Of a DNA stretch of 64,000 nt, positions 1 to 9,535 are shown in pieces; position 1 is the first letter of the stretch; every line of letters starts with the position of its first letter. A program made the position numbers and the translations under genes. Below the pieces are notes generated by a model. It was not told the origin of the DNA. It was given only the letters and a program-made list of their open reading frames with translations, and did not search any database. Source of the DNA: Rhipidocladum racemiflorum (lineage: Eukaryota; Streptophyta; Magnoliopsida; Poales; Poaceae); the NCBI GenBank assembly GCA_036346355.1, contig CM070570.1:2914001-2978000 (forward strand), read 5' to 3'.

Positions 1-741
1 GCCGTTGCGTCCACCAATTGGTCTATGCGAGGCAATGGATAGTTGTCTTTTGGGCACGCTGCGTTCAAACTCGTGTGGTCGGCGCACATGCGCCACTTGC
101 CTCCTTTCTTCTGACTTAACTGGATTGGCTAGCCACTCGAGTGCTCGATCTCTCGATGAAGCCGGCTTTTAGGAGTTTATCAAGTTCCTCCGGGATGATC
201 GCTTTGTTTTTCCGGGAAAAGCGTCCTAAGTTTCTGTCTCACTTGGTTTTTTGTCGGTGAACTGCTTCTTTGTGCTCGACCACCTCCCTTGGGACCCGGG
301 CATGTCGGATGGTTCCCGAGCGAACGCATCCGGCCTTGCTCGGAGGAAAGTGACGAGCTCGAGTTCCTATTTGGGATCTAAGGAAGATCCCAAATGAACG
401 ATTTGGCCGTTCCGACTCGTTGAGCGAACAGCCTTGGTCTCTCCTCCAGGTTGGAGGGCAAGTTTAGGCCGGAATGCTTCGGCTCTTGGTCGTGGCCGCG
501 AGTGGGCAATCGACCGACCATATCCAGGCCGCTTTTCGTCGCAATTGAGTGCGGACTTGTGGTTCCCTTTGACGGTTATGACTCCGTTCGCCCGGGAATC
601 TTCAGGCACCGATACGCTGCGTGATGCGAGGCGGCCATGAACTTGGCCAAGGCCGGCCGCCGAGGATGGCGTTGTAGGCCGACTCAAGTCTACCACCTCG
701 AAGGTGATTAGCTATTCTGAAGTTACTTGGGCCGCCGAAAC

Positions 742-1056
742 TTACAGGCGGGACGACCTGTCCCAGAGGTTTGATCGAGGTGCCCGGACTATCCCAAGAA
801 GGGCACGGCCACACTCTTGATTTTGGAACGAGGAATCAGCATCTCGTCCAAAACCTTGGCTGAAATAAGGTCCAAAGAGCTCCGAGTCTATGAGGACCCG
901 ACCGACGACAGTATTGCCGATGGTGGGGTTCACGACCATCGGAAGCCTCTGGGGTTTGGTCATCCCAAGGGGACAATCGTCCTTGGAGAAGGTGAGGATA
1001 CCTCCGACCATTTCAATTTCTTTGACCGGAGGCTTACCTCGGGTAACATGGTGCAC
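742..1056 (-). pseudogene. Retropepsin-like protease relic of the Tat fragment
   Basis: The frame contains VVNPTIGNTVVGRVLIDS, matching the protease of the second Tat element (51807-52052), where the same segment continues into D-C-G-S-S-L-D-L-I, the retropepsin active-site region. Here the frame shifts just after the catalytic aspartate, so no working protease is encoded. The upstream part reads as the end of gag. It would have cut the gag-pol polyprotein. Confidence 0.65.
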
Positions 1057-1298
1057 TTCCTTGCGGCCTCCTTTAAGTCCCGTCGGGACTTGTAGGCGGA
1101 GGAGCCCCGAAGATGACCGCTATGTGATTCCTTGGTTCTTGGTATTCCATGTCATCCTCACTTTCCTCGGCTACTGTTTTCCTTTGTCATTTTCACCTGC
1201 TCGAAGCGTCGGCATGGGACCTCGCCCGTAAATCGCTTCCAGCGGTAGGTCCACGTTCGGCAATTTCAGAGGTCGTGCCTGCGCTGGTGAAGTGGGAT

Positions 1299-1362
1299 GA
1301 GAGGTCGCCCCGTCGGTCCGCTTGGTCGCCTCGTCGGTCCGCTTGGTCGCCTCGTCCTCGAG
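1299..1362. repeat. 21-bp tandem repeat in gag
   Basis: A 21-bp unit (CGTCGGTCCGCTTGGTCGCC plus one base) occurs about 2.6 times head to tail. Read on the minus strand it gives the seven-residue repeat DEATKRT in the gag tail, so it expanded in frame. The second Tat element has only one equivalent of this segment. Confidence 0.75.
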
Positions 1363-1380
1363 GCCTGGGAAGCAATACAA

Positions 1381-2107
1381 AGAGTGAACAATGAAACTTC
1401 AACATGAAAACGCGTACTCAAACTGTAACGCATGGAAGTGCTAGGTTTTTCTTTCTAACTTAGTCCTACGTGATATTTTTATGAGAGTTTTGATATCCCA
1501 CCAGAGCTACTCGTAGCCTGGATGATACTGCCCCTCAAGGTAGACTATTTGGCGATAGGTTTCTTCAAACTCTTGCATCACTTGTTGAGGATGATAATCC
1601 GAAGTTTCCACGGCATGGAAGAAGTTGATGGAGTGTTGCCGTTGTCTTCCCGAGGTTGTTGGCGTGGATGCAGTAGTCTTCCTTGGTTATGTAGGGAGGA
1701 GAATAATGATACATTACTAACATCCTAAAACTGGTGGCAGCGATGCCCTATGTGTTTTAACAATCAATAGACCATTAAATTATTTTCAAAAGGATTCATT
1801 AGCGATATTTAATAAGAACATAGATAAGAAGAAGAACTCTTTATAGGAGGGTAAGAATATAGAAGTGAGGAAAGAAAGTCCTATTGAAAGGAAAAAGTAT
1901 ATAGAGATATAAATAATTTCCTATGGAAAGAAAGAATATATAGAGATTCCAATTGGAAAGGAAAGATTTTATAATGTATAAGATGAGACAAGAGAAGGTT
2001 AATAACATATATAGCAATCTTCCATTCCTAATTATAGAATTATCTATTTCAAAATTTTAAGTTTCATCTAACGGCCATTCTATCTAAGGTTTGCCTGCAG
2101 TCAGCAT
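1381..2107 (-). other. Untranslated leader of a Tekay-like element; no gene
   Basis: I see no coding sequence here. The last 50 bases before the primer-binding site share the ACGGCCATTCT block with the leader of the Tekay element at 41866, so at least the right part is the 5' leader of a related retrotransposon, read on the minus strand. The AT-rich middle (1740-2060) is unassigned. The gag that should follow has been lost where the leader meets the Tat fragment. Confidence 0.45.
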
Positions 2108-2120
2108 GGCTCTGATACCA
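2108..2120 (-). promoter_or_regulatory. Primer-binding site (initiator Met tRNA type)
   Basis: On the minus strand this reads TGGTATCAGAGCC, the usual complement of plant initiator methionine tRNA. It sits three bases inside the LTR that starts at 2124, which fixes that LTR as the 5' LTR of a minus-strand element. Confidence 0.85.
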
Positions 2121-4528
2121 AACTGTAAGACCCTCACTTTTATGCTCTGATGCAAACATAAAAGCAAGGTTCTAATGTGCATCTTGTACCATTCCCATGA
2201 TCGATGGTCGCACGCACAAAACACAATTTGGAATCACAACCATACAAAAGTTTCATATTTTATTACAATGAAGTATTGATACAATATGACCGAGAAGGTC
2301 AACTTAACTATAGCAAAAGAATCGGATGTCTTGTAGTTTGCCACATAATCCACAGGCAATCGACAAGGTAAAGCCTTAGAAAGAAATGTCGTCAATAATC
2401 CCGCTTTTCTGCGTCGGAGTAATTGTCGAGATATCCTGTCTAAAAACAACAATAATAGCAAGGGTGAGTACGTTGCGTACTCAAGAAGACTTGTAGTGTT
2501 TGCAAAACACGAAATATATGCAAGTGAATAGAAAGTGGGTTTCTACGGTTGTTTTTGCATAAAGCGAAGATTTGAATTGTAAATACTGAATAGTAATGGA
2601 AAGCATAAACTGAATTTAAAACAGTTTGATAAGTAATCAAAATATCAAGTATTGACAGAAATAACAATAAATTACTCACGGCCCTTTTGTGAGTAAAGAT
2701 AACGGAAAAGACCCTCCATGGTCTTATACGAACAAATATAACAATAAGTGACATTTAACAAATGTGAATCACTTTCCAAATCATTTTATCAAGAGTTTTA
2801 GAAAATAGAAAACAACTAACTAGTGTCGGTTCCGCTAAGTCGTCCATGACCGTGGACACGGCTATTCGAATAGTTTTAGACTCTGCAGAGTTGTACAGCT
2901 TTACCCACAAGATATGTTCTCCCTTTGTGGCAAGCGCATTTGACACACTTCCTTTGGTGTGCCGCCAGAGAGTTCATAACGAAACCGTTCGATTATTTGA
3001 ACCTTAACTTTGCACTAGCCCAATGACGTTACTCCTGACTATGATGGAAGCAAACAAACGGTGAAGCAATAGTATTCAGAGCCCGCGGCTCAAATGGTAC
3101 AACAACAGCCCCAATTCATAGCCAGGCGTACACCGTTACAACGGCAGATGCCAACACCTCGGTGATGACACCTCCCTCGAGCAAACCTATACCCGGAATG
3201 CTCGTGCTACAACTGCCTACCAATGTGCAAAGCTAATCCCCAAATAATTTAATAAGTTAAGACTGTCGATCCGGTACTTGTGGATGTACGGTTTACTTGG
3301 ATCATGCAACACTACGTTCGGTCCTCAAAGTGACATGGGCGATACTCCCCCTATCTACGTGCATTAATAATTGCACTTCCGGCTATTGCCAATAATCACC
3401 CACGTCGAAATCATAGTTTGACTTTCAGAAAGAATAAAACATTAGAATCACAATATTCCATCAGGTTCAAGATTAAAGTTCACCAGGTTCATTATTTTTC
3501 TTCAATATGTCAAATGTTCATTACGAACAGTAAAACCATCTGTTCGTATCCCAGTCTAAAGCATGGCTAAGCATATGCATGTAATAATCGAATATACCCA
3601 TTTTGACATCAATTGTCTATCCACGAGCTAGGGTTATCAAGGTTCACATATCAATATCAATTGAGGAAGTTTATCAATGATAAGGTATTTCTACCAGTAC
3701 CCAAATACAATTTTATGGAACATAGCATATGCAGGCAAGTTTTAATTAACATTTTAGTTAATTATGGAAAATTAGGATCAATATGATTAAGGGGTGCTTG
3801 CCTTGCTATCCATTGTTTTCAGTGACGAAGTCGAAGACGTAATCTTGCAGTTGTCGACGACGAAGTCCGAGACGTCGGATTCTACACGTCGTATAACGGA
3901 AAAGAATAACAAATAGCAAATAGCACTTTCAATAAGGGCAAAAGGAAATCAGATGGAAAATCAAATAACAAACATTACATTAAACAAGCATGGGAGTGAG
4001 TTTCTTTCATGTTGTAGTCTTTTATTGTCGATTAATGGTTTAGGGGTCGCATTGCACACGATACCTTATTCTTTATGATTCATTCTATTTTAATTTACGA
4101 ATTCAGGAAGCTAAGATTGTAAAATAAACTAAAATTCATTTTCAGGGTGTGAAATTGTTTGTACTTAATATTAATTAGTTCATAAAACTATAAGTGTGAG
4201 AGTGACTACAAATTGCATGGTTAAACTCAAGTATATGCATTGGAATCACAGACTTTGAAGTTTACCCTTCGCAGGATCATGTTTTAATAGGACTCAGATG
4301 CAAAGCAAGATATATAGGAATATATATAAAATGCTTATGTAAATTAAGTTAGTCATGTCTTAAGGAATATTCCAATGTCCATTTTAATAGGTATTGGAGT
4401 CTTTTGCTAATGTTCCATTTATTAAATAGAAGTTTATGTTAATTAAGGGTTAGGAATTTACTAACTAAATTCATCCCTACTTAATTTTTGCATGTTTGGA
4501 ATACCCATTTTCCTAGAGACATATAGCA

Positions 4529-4533
<5 letters not shown>

Positions 4534-4570
<37 letters not shown>
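4534..4570. repeat. (ATT)n microsatellite
   Basis: About twelve uninterrupted ATT units, followed by a T-rich and then a CT-rich stretch, inside the long LTR. Confidence 0.95.
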
Positions 4571-6603
4571 TTTTATTCCTATCATCCCTTTTTATTTTCT
4601 CTCTCTCTCCTTCAAATCCATTTCCCCACTTTCCCTTTTCTTTTCTTATACATTCAATTAATAAGCTCTTCCTCCTCCTAGCGCCTTCCTCTATTTTTCC
4701 CCATTTTCCGATTTCTCTTCTCCTGGCCTCCTTGGTCTCGCTGATCGACTTCGGCCGCCGGCTCAGGTTCCTCCGCCGGCCGCTAGTTCGCTCGGTCTTC
4801 ATTGTGCTCACCGCGGTTTGTGTCCTCAACCCCGGTTCGTCCTTGGGCCCGGCCATGATCAAGATCCTCCCGCAAGCCTGGCGCGGTCGTCCCAGTCTTG
4901 GTACTCTGGCCCAGCTGGCCGACCACTTCTTATGGCCTCGGATTACGGCTCGCCCCAAGCATGCTACCCCTTACTTGGTCCCGCCATGGCCGCCGTTTCC
5001 AGATCCCCCCTCCGGGTCTCATCTGGCTAACTTGGTTAGATCTTTCTAAACCCCACTCCTTACTCTATTTCTTCTGATGCCTTATCTCCCCACGATGGAT
5101 TTGCTATGTACTGAAGTCTGGAACTTTCTAAGTCTTTCGTTTAATTGTTGGGACTATGTTGCTGTTATAAAATCTTTGACGACATCTTGATGGGTAAATG
5201 AGGTAGTTGAGTACTCAATGATGCATAAATCGATAGTTTGTGCAGGTTTAATAATAGCCCACGATTATTGGAGTGCTTAATTCTTATGCCTGCTCGATCT
5301 AGTCTGTCTATTATGAAATGGAATTAATAAGATATATGTATCGAAAGATTGAGGGCAGTATTGATGTTTGGCAAATAAGAATCACGGAGTAGTGTATATC
5401 TGCACATATTAAACTTTAATGCAACTACTTCTTGTAACCTTGATCTTTACTTCTTTGCATTACATGTTCTTGAGTATTTTGTGGTAGGGTTTCAGAAAGA
5501 GGGCTTTCGGTATACTCATTAATAAAAGCATGCATAGTTGGGTAATCTTAAGGAACTGACTTCTATTGGGTAACCAGATTTAATTTTGTACTTGCTATCT
5601 ATATACTTATGCTTAGAAAGGAAAAGACTAAAGCTGTTTAACTGGAGGGTATGGGACTCCTTTACACTGGCTATTACCTTTATTGGATGACTATCTATAC
5701 TATGAGCTGAGAGATGGGATTTTCTAAATTTCATAGCTAGCTGAGGGTGCCATAACCTTGTTAAATATTCTATAACAATTACTATGCACTGCTGCGTCAT
5801 GAATTGGTTATATGCATGGTTTGCTTACATGGATTGATTAATTGTCGGAGTTACGGATGATTCGCAAGTATGGGTCTAGGGCACATTAATAGTGGCTTTG
5901 GATAGTTTACATGATAGATGATCCTAATGCCGTTAACTATATATTGATGGATCATAAATGGATTAGCTTAGCAAATGATAGATTGATTGATGCTAGGCTA
6001 TGTTTGAAAGTCTTTGAATGCTTAGATAAAGCATAATGACAGAGACTTTCTAATATCTTATTTATATGGTAAATGATGAAATAGATACCATATCTTGCGA
6101 GTGGGCTATTACTCTTTGGTCAGTGATGATTTATGTATTTTCAAATTTACGGGTTGGATGGCGTCATAGTGATGACTTTGATTTGCAATACGCCGGGGGA
6201 GTATTTGCAATTCAAAGGAGACATATGACGCAACCCTCATAAATTTGTTGTGCATAAAACCGAGGCCACTTCTCCCATATTTCTCCTTTGTCTTTCTCTT
6301 GCCATTTTCTAATCTAGCTTCATATCCATACTTACTGGATACGCTTATGATGCTTTTAATAGAATCGAACTCGTGGAAGCTTACTTGTGAAAAAGGGATG
6401 AATATTTGCTCACTTGATTTCTCCTTTCTTTCCACCGATTGTTCTGGATCTGCGTTGGGAACTTAACCTTCACGACTACTCTCTTCCTTCTTGGGTTCGG
6501 TGGTAACCTTCCGAGGTCTACTCTTCTATGGTCTTCTTGGATGGCTTCCTGAGGCTTTCTTTGAGTTGTATGGATGTTGATAGTGATATGAGGGCTTGGG
6601 TGA

Positions 6604-6612
6604 CTTATATAG
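6604..6612 (-). promoter_or_regulatory. Putative TATA box of the long LTR
   Basis: The minus strand reads GGACTATATAAGTCACCC, a strong plant TATA context. It lies about 1.4 kb inside the U3 start at 8018 and would start transcription near 6575, reading toward lower coordinates. Confidence 0.5.
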
Positions 6613-8018
6613 TCCTTGGTAGTGTATTTTGCCACAGGGTGTGAAGGCAGAGCCTAATGGCTTGGTCTTTACGGCTGGATTAATTGCTCACTTGTTCAAC
6701 TTGTCAGTGCAATGATTTTGGCTTTAAGACCAATACAACTTGCTGGCTGGGCATTATCCTGGATGTTTCGGTTGGGCTTGGTATCGTGGCCGGTTCTGGA
6801 GCCTTTGTGCTTGATTGATTTGGGGTTTTCAGTCGGCATGGTTAGCCTGGTGGCTTGCTTATTACTACTGGATCGATGGCATATTTATTACCCGTCGATT
6901 GCATTAGTAATGGCCTTGGTCTTAGCTTTAGTCTTTGGCTCAGGCTTGGCGTGCTATGCTTTGGTCTCAAGTCTTCGGTGATTTCGGTTGGGTTGCTTTA
7001 TCTCCATCATATAAAATGCTTTAATATTGTGGTCTAAATATCATCCACTGTGGTCGCCAGGCACTGCGTGTATACTCTGGGTTAATTTGGGTTGCCGTGG
7101 GTGGGAAAGAGCCGAGCTCTGGGGTGTTTCGGTTGAATCTGGAATGTGTTGGGGTGACCTATGGGCACGATCTTGAGGCTTATCTTTTCTACTGTGGTCT
7201 TTTACTGTTTTACTGAGGTGAAATATTTCTACCTTGCGATATTTTCTAAATAATCGCGTCTACGGCCTAAACAGGTTTGCAAATTGCCGAGTGATGCAAA
7301 TCTAATCGCGAGAGGAGCCAGATTGGCCCCCGGACAATCTAGGTACCTCACTGAGCGATCTAACTTAGCTGACGGCAATTATTTCTCTTTCCATTTAATG
7401 TATCCAATTTAATGCATTTATTTTATTCTTTTTCTCACATGTGTACCATTGGATATGCAGGTTTACAAATGCAGATCAAGTCAGCACAGGAGCTGTAGTT
7501 TAGGATCTTGTAATTTATTTTCTTATGATGTAATTTATAACCGGACTTGTAATCGAACAGTCTTATGTGATGTAATTAATATAGTGGTTGTATGTTTTTA
7601 TAAAAATTCTTGTACTTCCTTTTTATTGTAAATGTAAATTACAATGTAACATATAACTGAGTGTTGTAATCTATTCTCATGTAATGAATAATTTCTGATC
7701 ATGAATGATAATGGTTCACCTTATTTGTTAATGTACCTTTCATAGTCAAAATCCATTACACTTAACGATTCTAGATAATTCTACCAATTTCAATATTCTC
7801 CCTACTACTCATATTGACTAATCTCTTTTCATAAGTCATGATTATCTTGCTAGCCAAATAAGCAATCTATAAAATTTCTTTCTTTTCTAAATTCCAAAAC
7901 TCATTTCTAATCAAGAAATAATTCACTAAATGCACACAAAATCATGAAACGCAATAAGAAAATGATTTCACAATTTAATATTTAATTTTATTTGTTTAGT
8001 AAATTCAGAGATGTTACA

Positions 8019-8381
8019 TGCAACCACTCACATGAGTGCATTGCATCAAACAAAAAACTAACATGCTATCACAAGCATATCACTTAATCACCTGAAACAA
8101 CATATGCACATGCACCACACATGCTATGAGCACAACCACTTTGCAATGCCAAATTCAACATTAAACCAATTTTTCATCACTTGATTTCACTTGTGCCACT
8201 TTTTCTCGGTTTCTAACATCTATGCTTTGCCATATGCTATTTTCACGGTTTTCGTTGTTCTAGCTGAATTCGTTCCGTTGTTATTTCTGAATTGATCGAG
8301 AAAAAGGTCGATGGAGAAGTGTCCTAGATGAAAGCAGAATACGCAGAAGTCAATAACATTTGCAGACTGATTTAGTTCTTG
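8019..8381. other. Unassigned DNA between LTR and sHSP fragment
   Basis: AT-rich sequence with several ACATGC/ATGCAC repeats near 8040-8140. I see no gene or recognisable element end. It may be the original downstream flank of the sHSP gene fragment. Confidence 0.4.
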
Positions 8382-8387
8382 TTTATT
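8382..8387 (-). terminator. Poly(A) signal of the sHSP fragment
   Basis: AATAAA on the minus strand, about 170 bases after the sHSP stop codon at 8557. This suggests that the 3' UTR of the captured or truncated gene is still complete. Confidence 0.45.
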
Positions 8388-8472
8388 CCTTGAACGAACT
8401 GGAAGGCGGTTACACACAAGTACTGATCAAGGAGTACATTATACATCTGCAACAAACCCTCCATGCACGAAC

Positions 8473-8493
8473 TCACGCGCGCGCGCACACACA
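8473..8493. repeat. CG/CA dinucleotide repeat
   Basis: A short run of (CG)n followed by (CA)n in the 3' UTR of the sHSP fragment. Confidence 0.85.
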
Positions 8494-8539
8494 CTAACCA
8501 AACGTGACTCACCCACTGCATCACCATGACCTCGACCGA

Positions 8540-9535
8540 TCACATATTTGGCCACTTCAACTGGAGATCTCGATGGACTTCACCTCGGGCTTCTTGACCT
8601 CCGCCTTGGGCACGGTAACAGTGAGCACGTCGTTTGCCAGGCCGGCCTTCACATGGTCCACCTTGGCGTTCCCCGGCAGGCGGAAACGCCTCATGAACTT
8701 GCCGCTGCTGCGCTCCACGCGGTGCCACTTGTCTTTCTTGTCCTCCTCCTCCTTGCTGCGCTCGCCGCTGATCACCAGCCGATTGACTCTTCACCACGGC
8801 CACCATATCACCTAGGGCGCGTTTCCGCGTTGATAACGATGAAGCCGACGCAGAGAGAGATGTTTCAAGATCGGCCAACTGCTGAGACACTTTGGCCAAT
8901 TGCTCCTCAAGAGACTTCTTCGTAGATTCCAAGTCCTTCTGCTCCATCTTGGCCGATTTAAAACTAGAAATGCCTTCGTCATATTGTTGCTTCTTGGCCT
9001 TCGTATCGGCTACCAGCCTATCCAGGATATCCTGATCAGCCTGCTGTGCGGCCCGCTGAGCTATTCTGGCTCTTGCAGTCGCGACCGCCTCCCTTTGAGA
9101 GTCTAAGTGACAAACGTCCAGAAGGGCTCGCATTACCTCTGGAGGAAGGTCGGCTTCAACCGCGGCCATGGCTGTCCGCAGGGGCTGCATGTCGGCCAGG
9201 AGTTGAGTCTCGGGCTGCATGACTTCATTAAATAGGCGATTGAGCCTCTCTTGCATCCCGGGCACAGAAGTCACAGCAGCCGAAGCCCCTGCAGCTGCGC
9301 TGATAATTTGTTGAATATCGACTGGGTAGTCGTCGGTTGCCAGAATCTCGGGATCACCCAGCTCATCCAAAGAGAAGCCCAGGAGATCAGCATGGTCCGC
9401 TTCAAGCGTCAGAGAAATCGGGACTTCAACGTGAGGAATCGCAGGTGCAGCTGGGGCAGCAGTCGGCGGTACTTGAGAAGAAGCAGCAGGGGGGTCTGAA
9501 GTCGAAGAAGCGGGTGGCAGTACAGGAGCAGGAGC
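8540..9535 (-). pseudogene. Coiled-coil 3' exon of the PMD gene, fused to sHSP sequence
   Basis: This is the continuation of the PMD gene's third exon in the frame beyond the 8-bp duplication at 9536-9551. It opens with an Ala/Pro-rich linker and then gives a long helical, heptad-rich segment: ARARIAQRAAQQADQDILDR, then E-Q-K-D-L-E-S-T-K-K-S-L-E-E-Q-L, ending S-S-L-S-T-R-K-R-A-L-G-D-M-V-A-V-V. After about residue A-V-V-K-S the frame crosses the 8779 breakpoint into sHSP sequence, read in a shifted frame. That adds a Gln/Gly/Arg-rich tail ending KWPNM at 8540. The coiled coil suggests oligomerisation. The tail is an accident of the fusion unless shown otherwise. Confidence 0.6.
8557..8779 (-). 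pseudogene. 3' half of a class I small heat-shock protein gene
   Basis: The minus-strand frame starts inside the alpha-crystallin domain at LVISGERS and runs to the stop at 8557, giving about 72 residues. It matches residues 77-148 of the intact sHSP at 23516-23962. The consensus segment FMRRFRLP and the C-terminal I-E-I anchor are kept. One notable change is D for G in the G-V-L-T-V-T-V-P strand, a normally invariant glycine of the family. The N-terminal arm and first half of the crystallin domain are missing. Homology stops at about 8779, where the PMD-gene coiled-coil exon begins, so this is a rearrangement breakpoint. Alone it could not form a working chaperone. Confidence 0.85.

Larger units (their letters stand above)
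1..1380 (-). mobile_element. Tat-lineage Ty3/Gypsy fragment (RT start, protease, gag end)
   Basis: This block matches, in the same order and orientation, the stretch 51150-52440 of the fuller Tat element further right. Positions 1-230 hold the start of reverse transcriptase, 740-1060 the protease and 1060-1380 the end of gag. Shared landmarks include the stretch around 85-110, matched near 51215-51240, and the protease-flanking peptide MVVNPTI. It is cut by the window at the left and ends abruptly near 1380, where Tekay-like leader sequence begins. Every reading frame is broken, so it is a relic. The lineage call is inferred from that similarity. Confidence 0.8.
2124..8018 (-). mobile_element. 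Very long 5' LTR of a Tekay-like Ty3/Gypsy element
   Basis: The LTR begins beside the primer-binding site with TGTAAGACCC and ends ...GATGTTACA; on the minus strand its start is TGTAACATC, as in the Tekay LTRs at 34708 and 41921. Further shared blocks are the ACAGGCAATCGAC segment (2353), the CGGCTATTCGAATAGTTTT segment (2857) and the region near 3750-3850. At about 5.9 kb it is 2.1 kb longer than the Tekay LTRs of this window. The extra length lies mainly between 5050 and 8000 and could be lineage divergence or an unrecognised insertion. No gene is seen inside. The partner LTR and the coding region are absent. Confidence 0.6.

Noticed and set aside
4492..5049. Plus-strand 185-residue frame over the (ATT)n tract and GC-rich block
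   Set aside because: It begins with a poly-tyrosine run from the microsatellite, has no domain, and lies inside an LTR whose transcription is on the other strand.
6712..6981. Plus-strand 89-residue hydrophobic frame resembling membrane segments
   Set aside because: It is Leu/Val/Ala-rich by base composition only, has no partner exons, lies within the long LTR and has no conserved motif.
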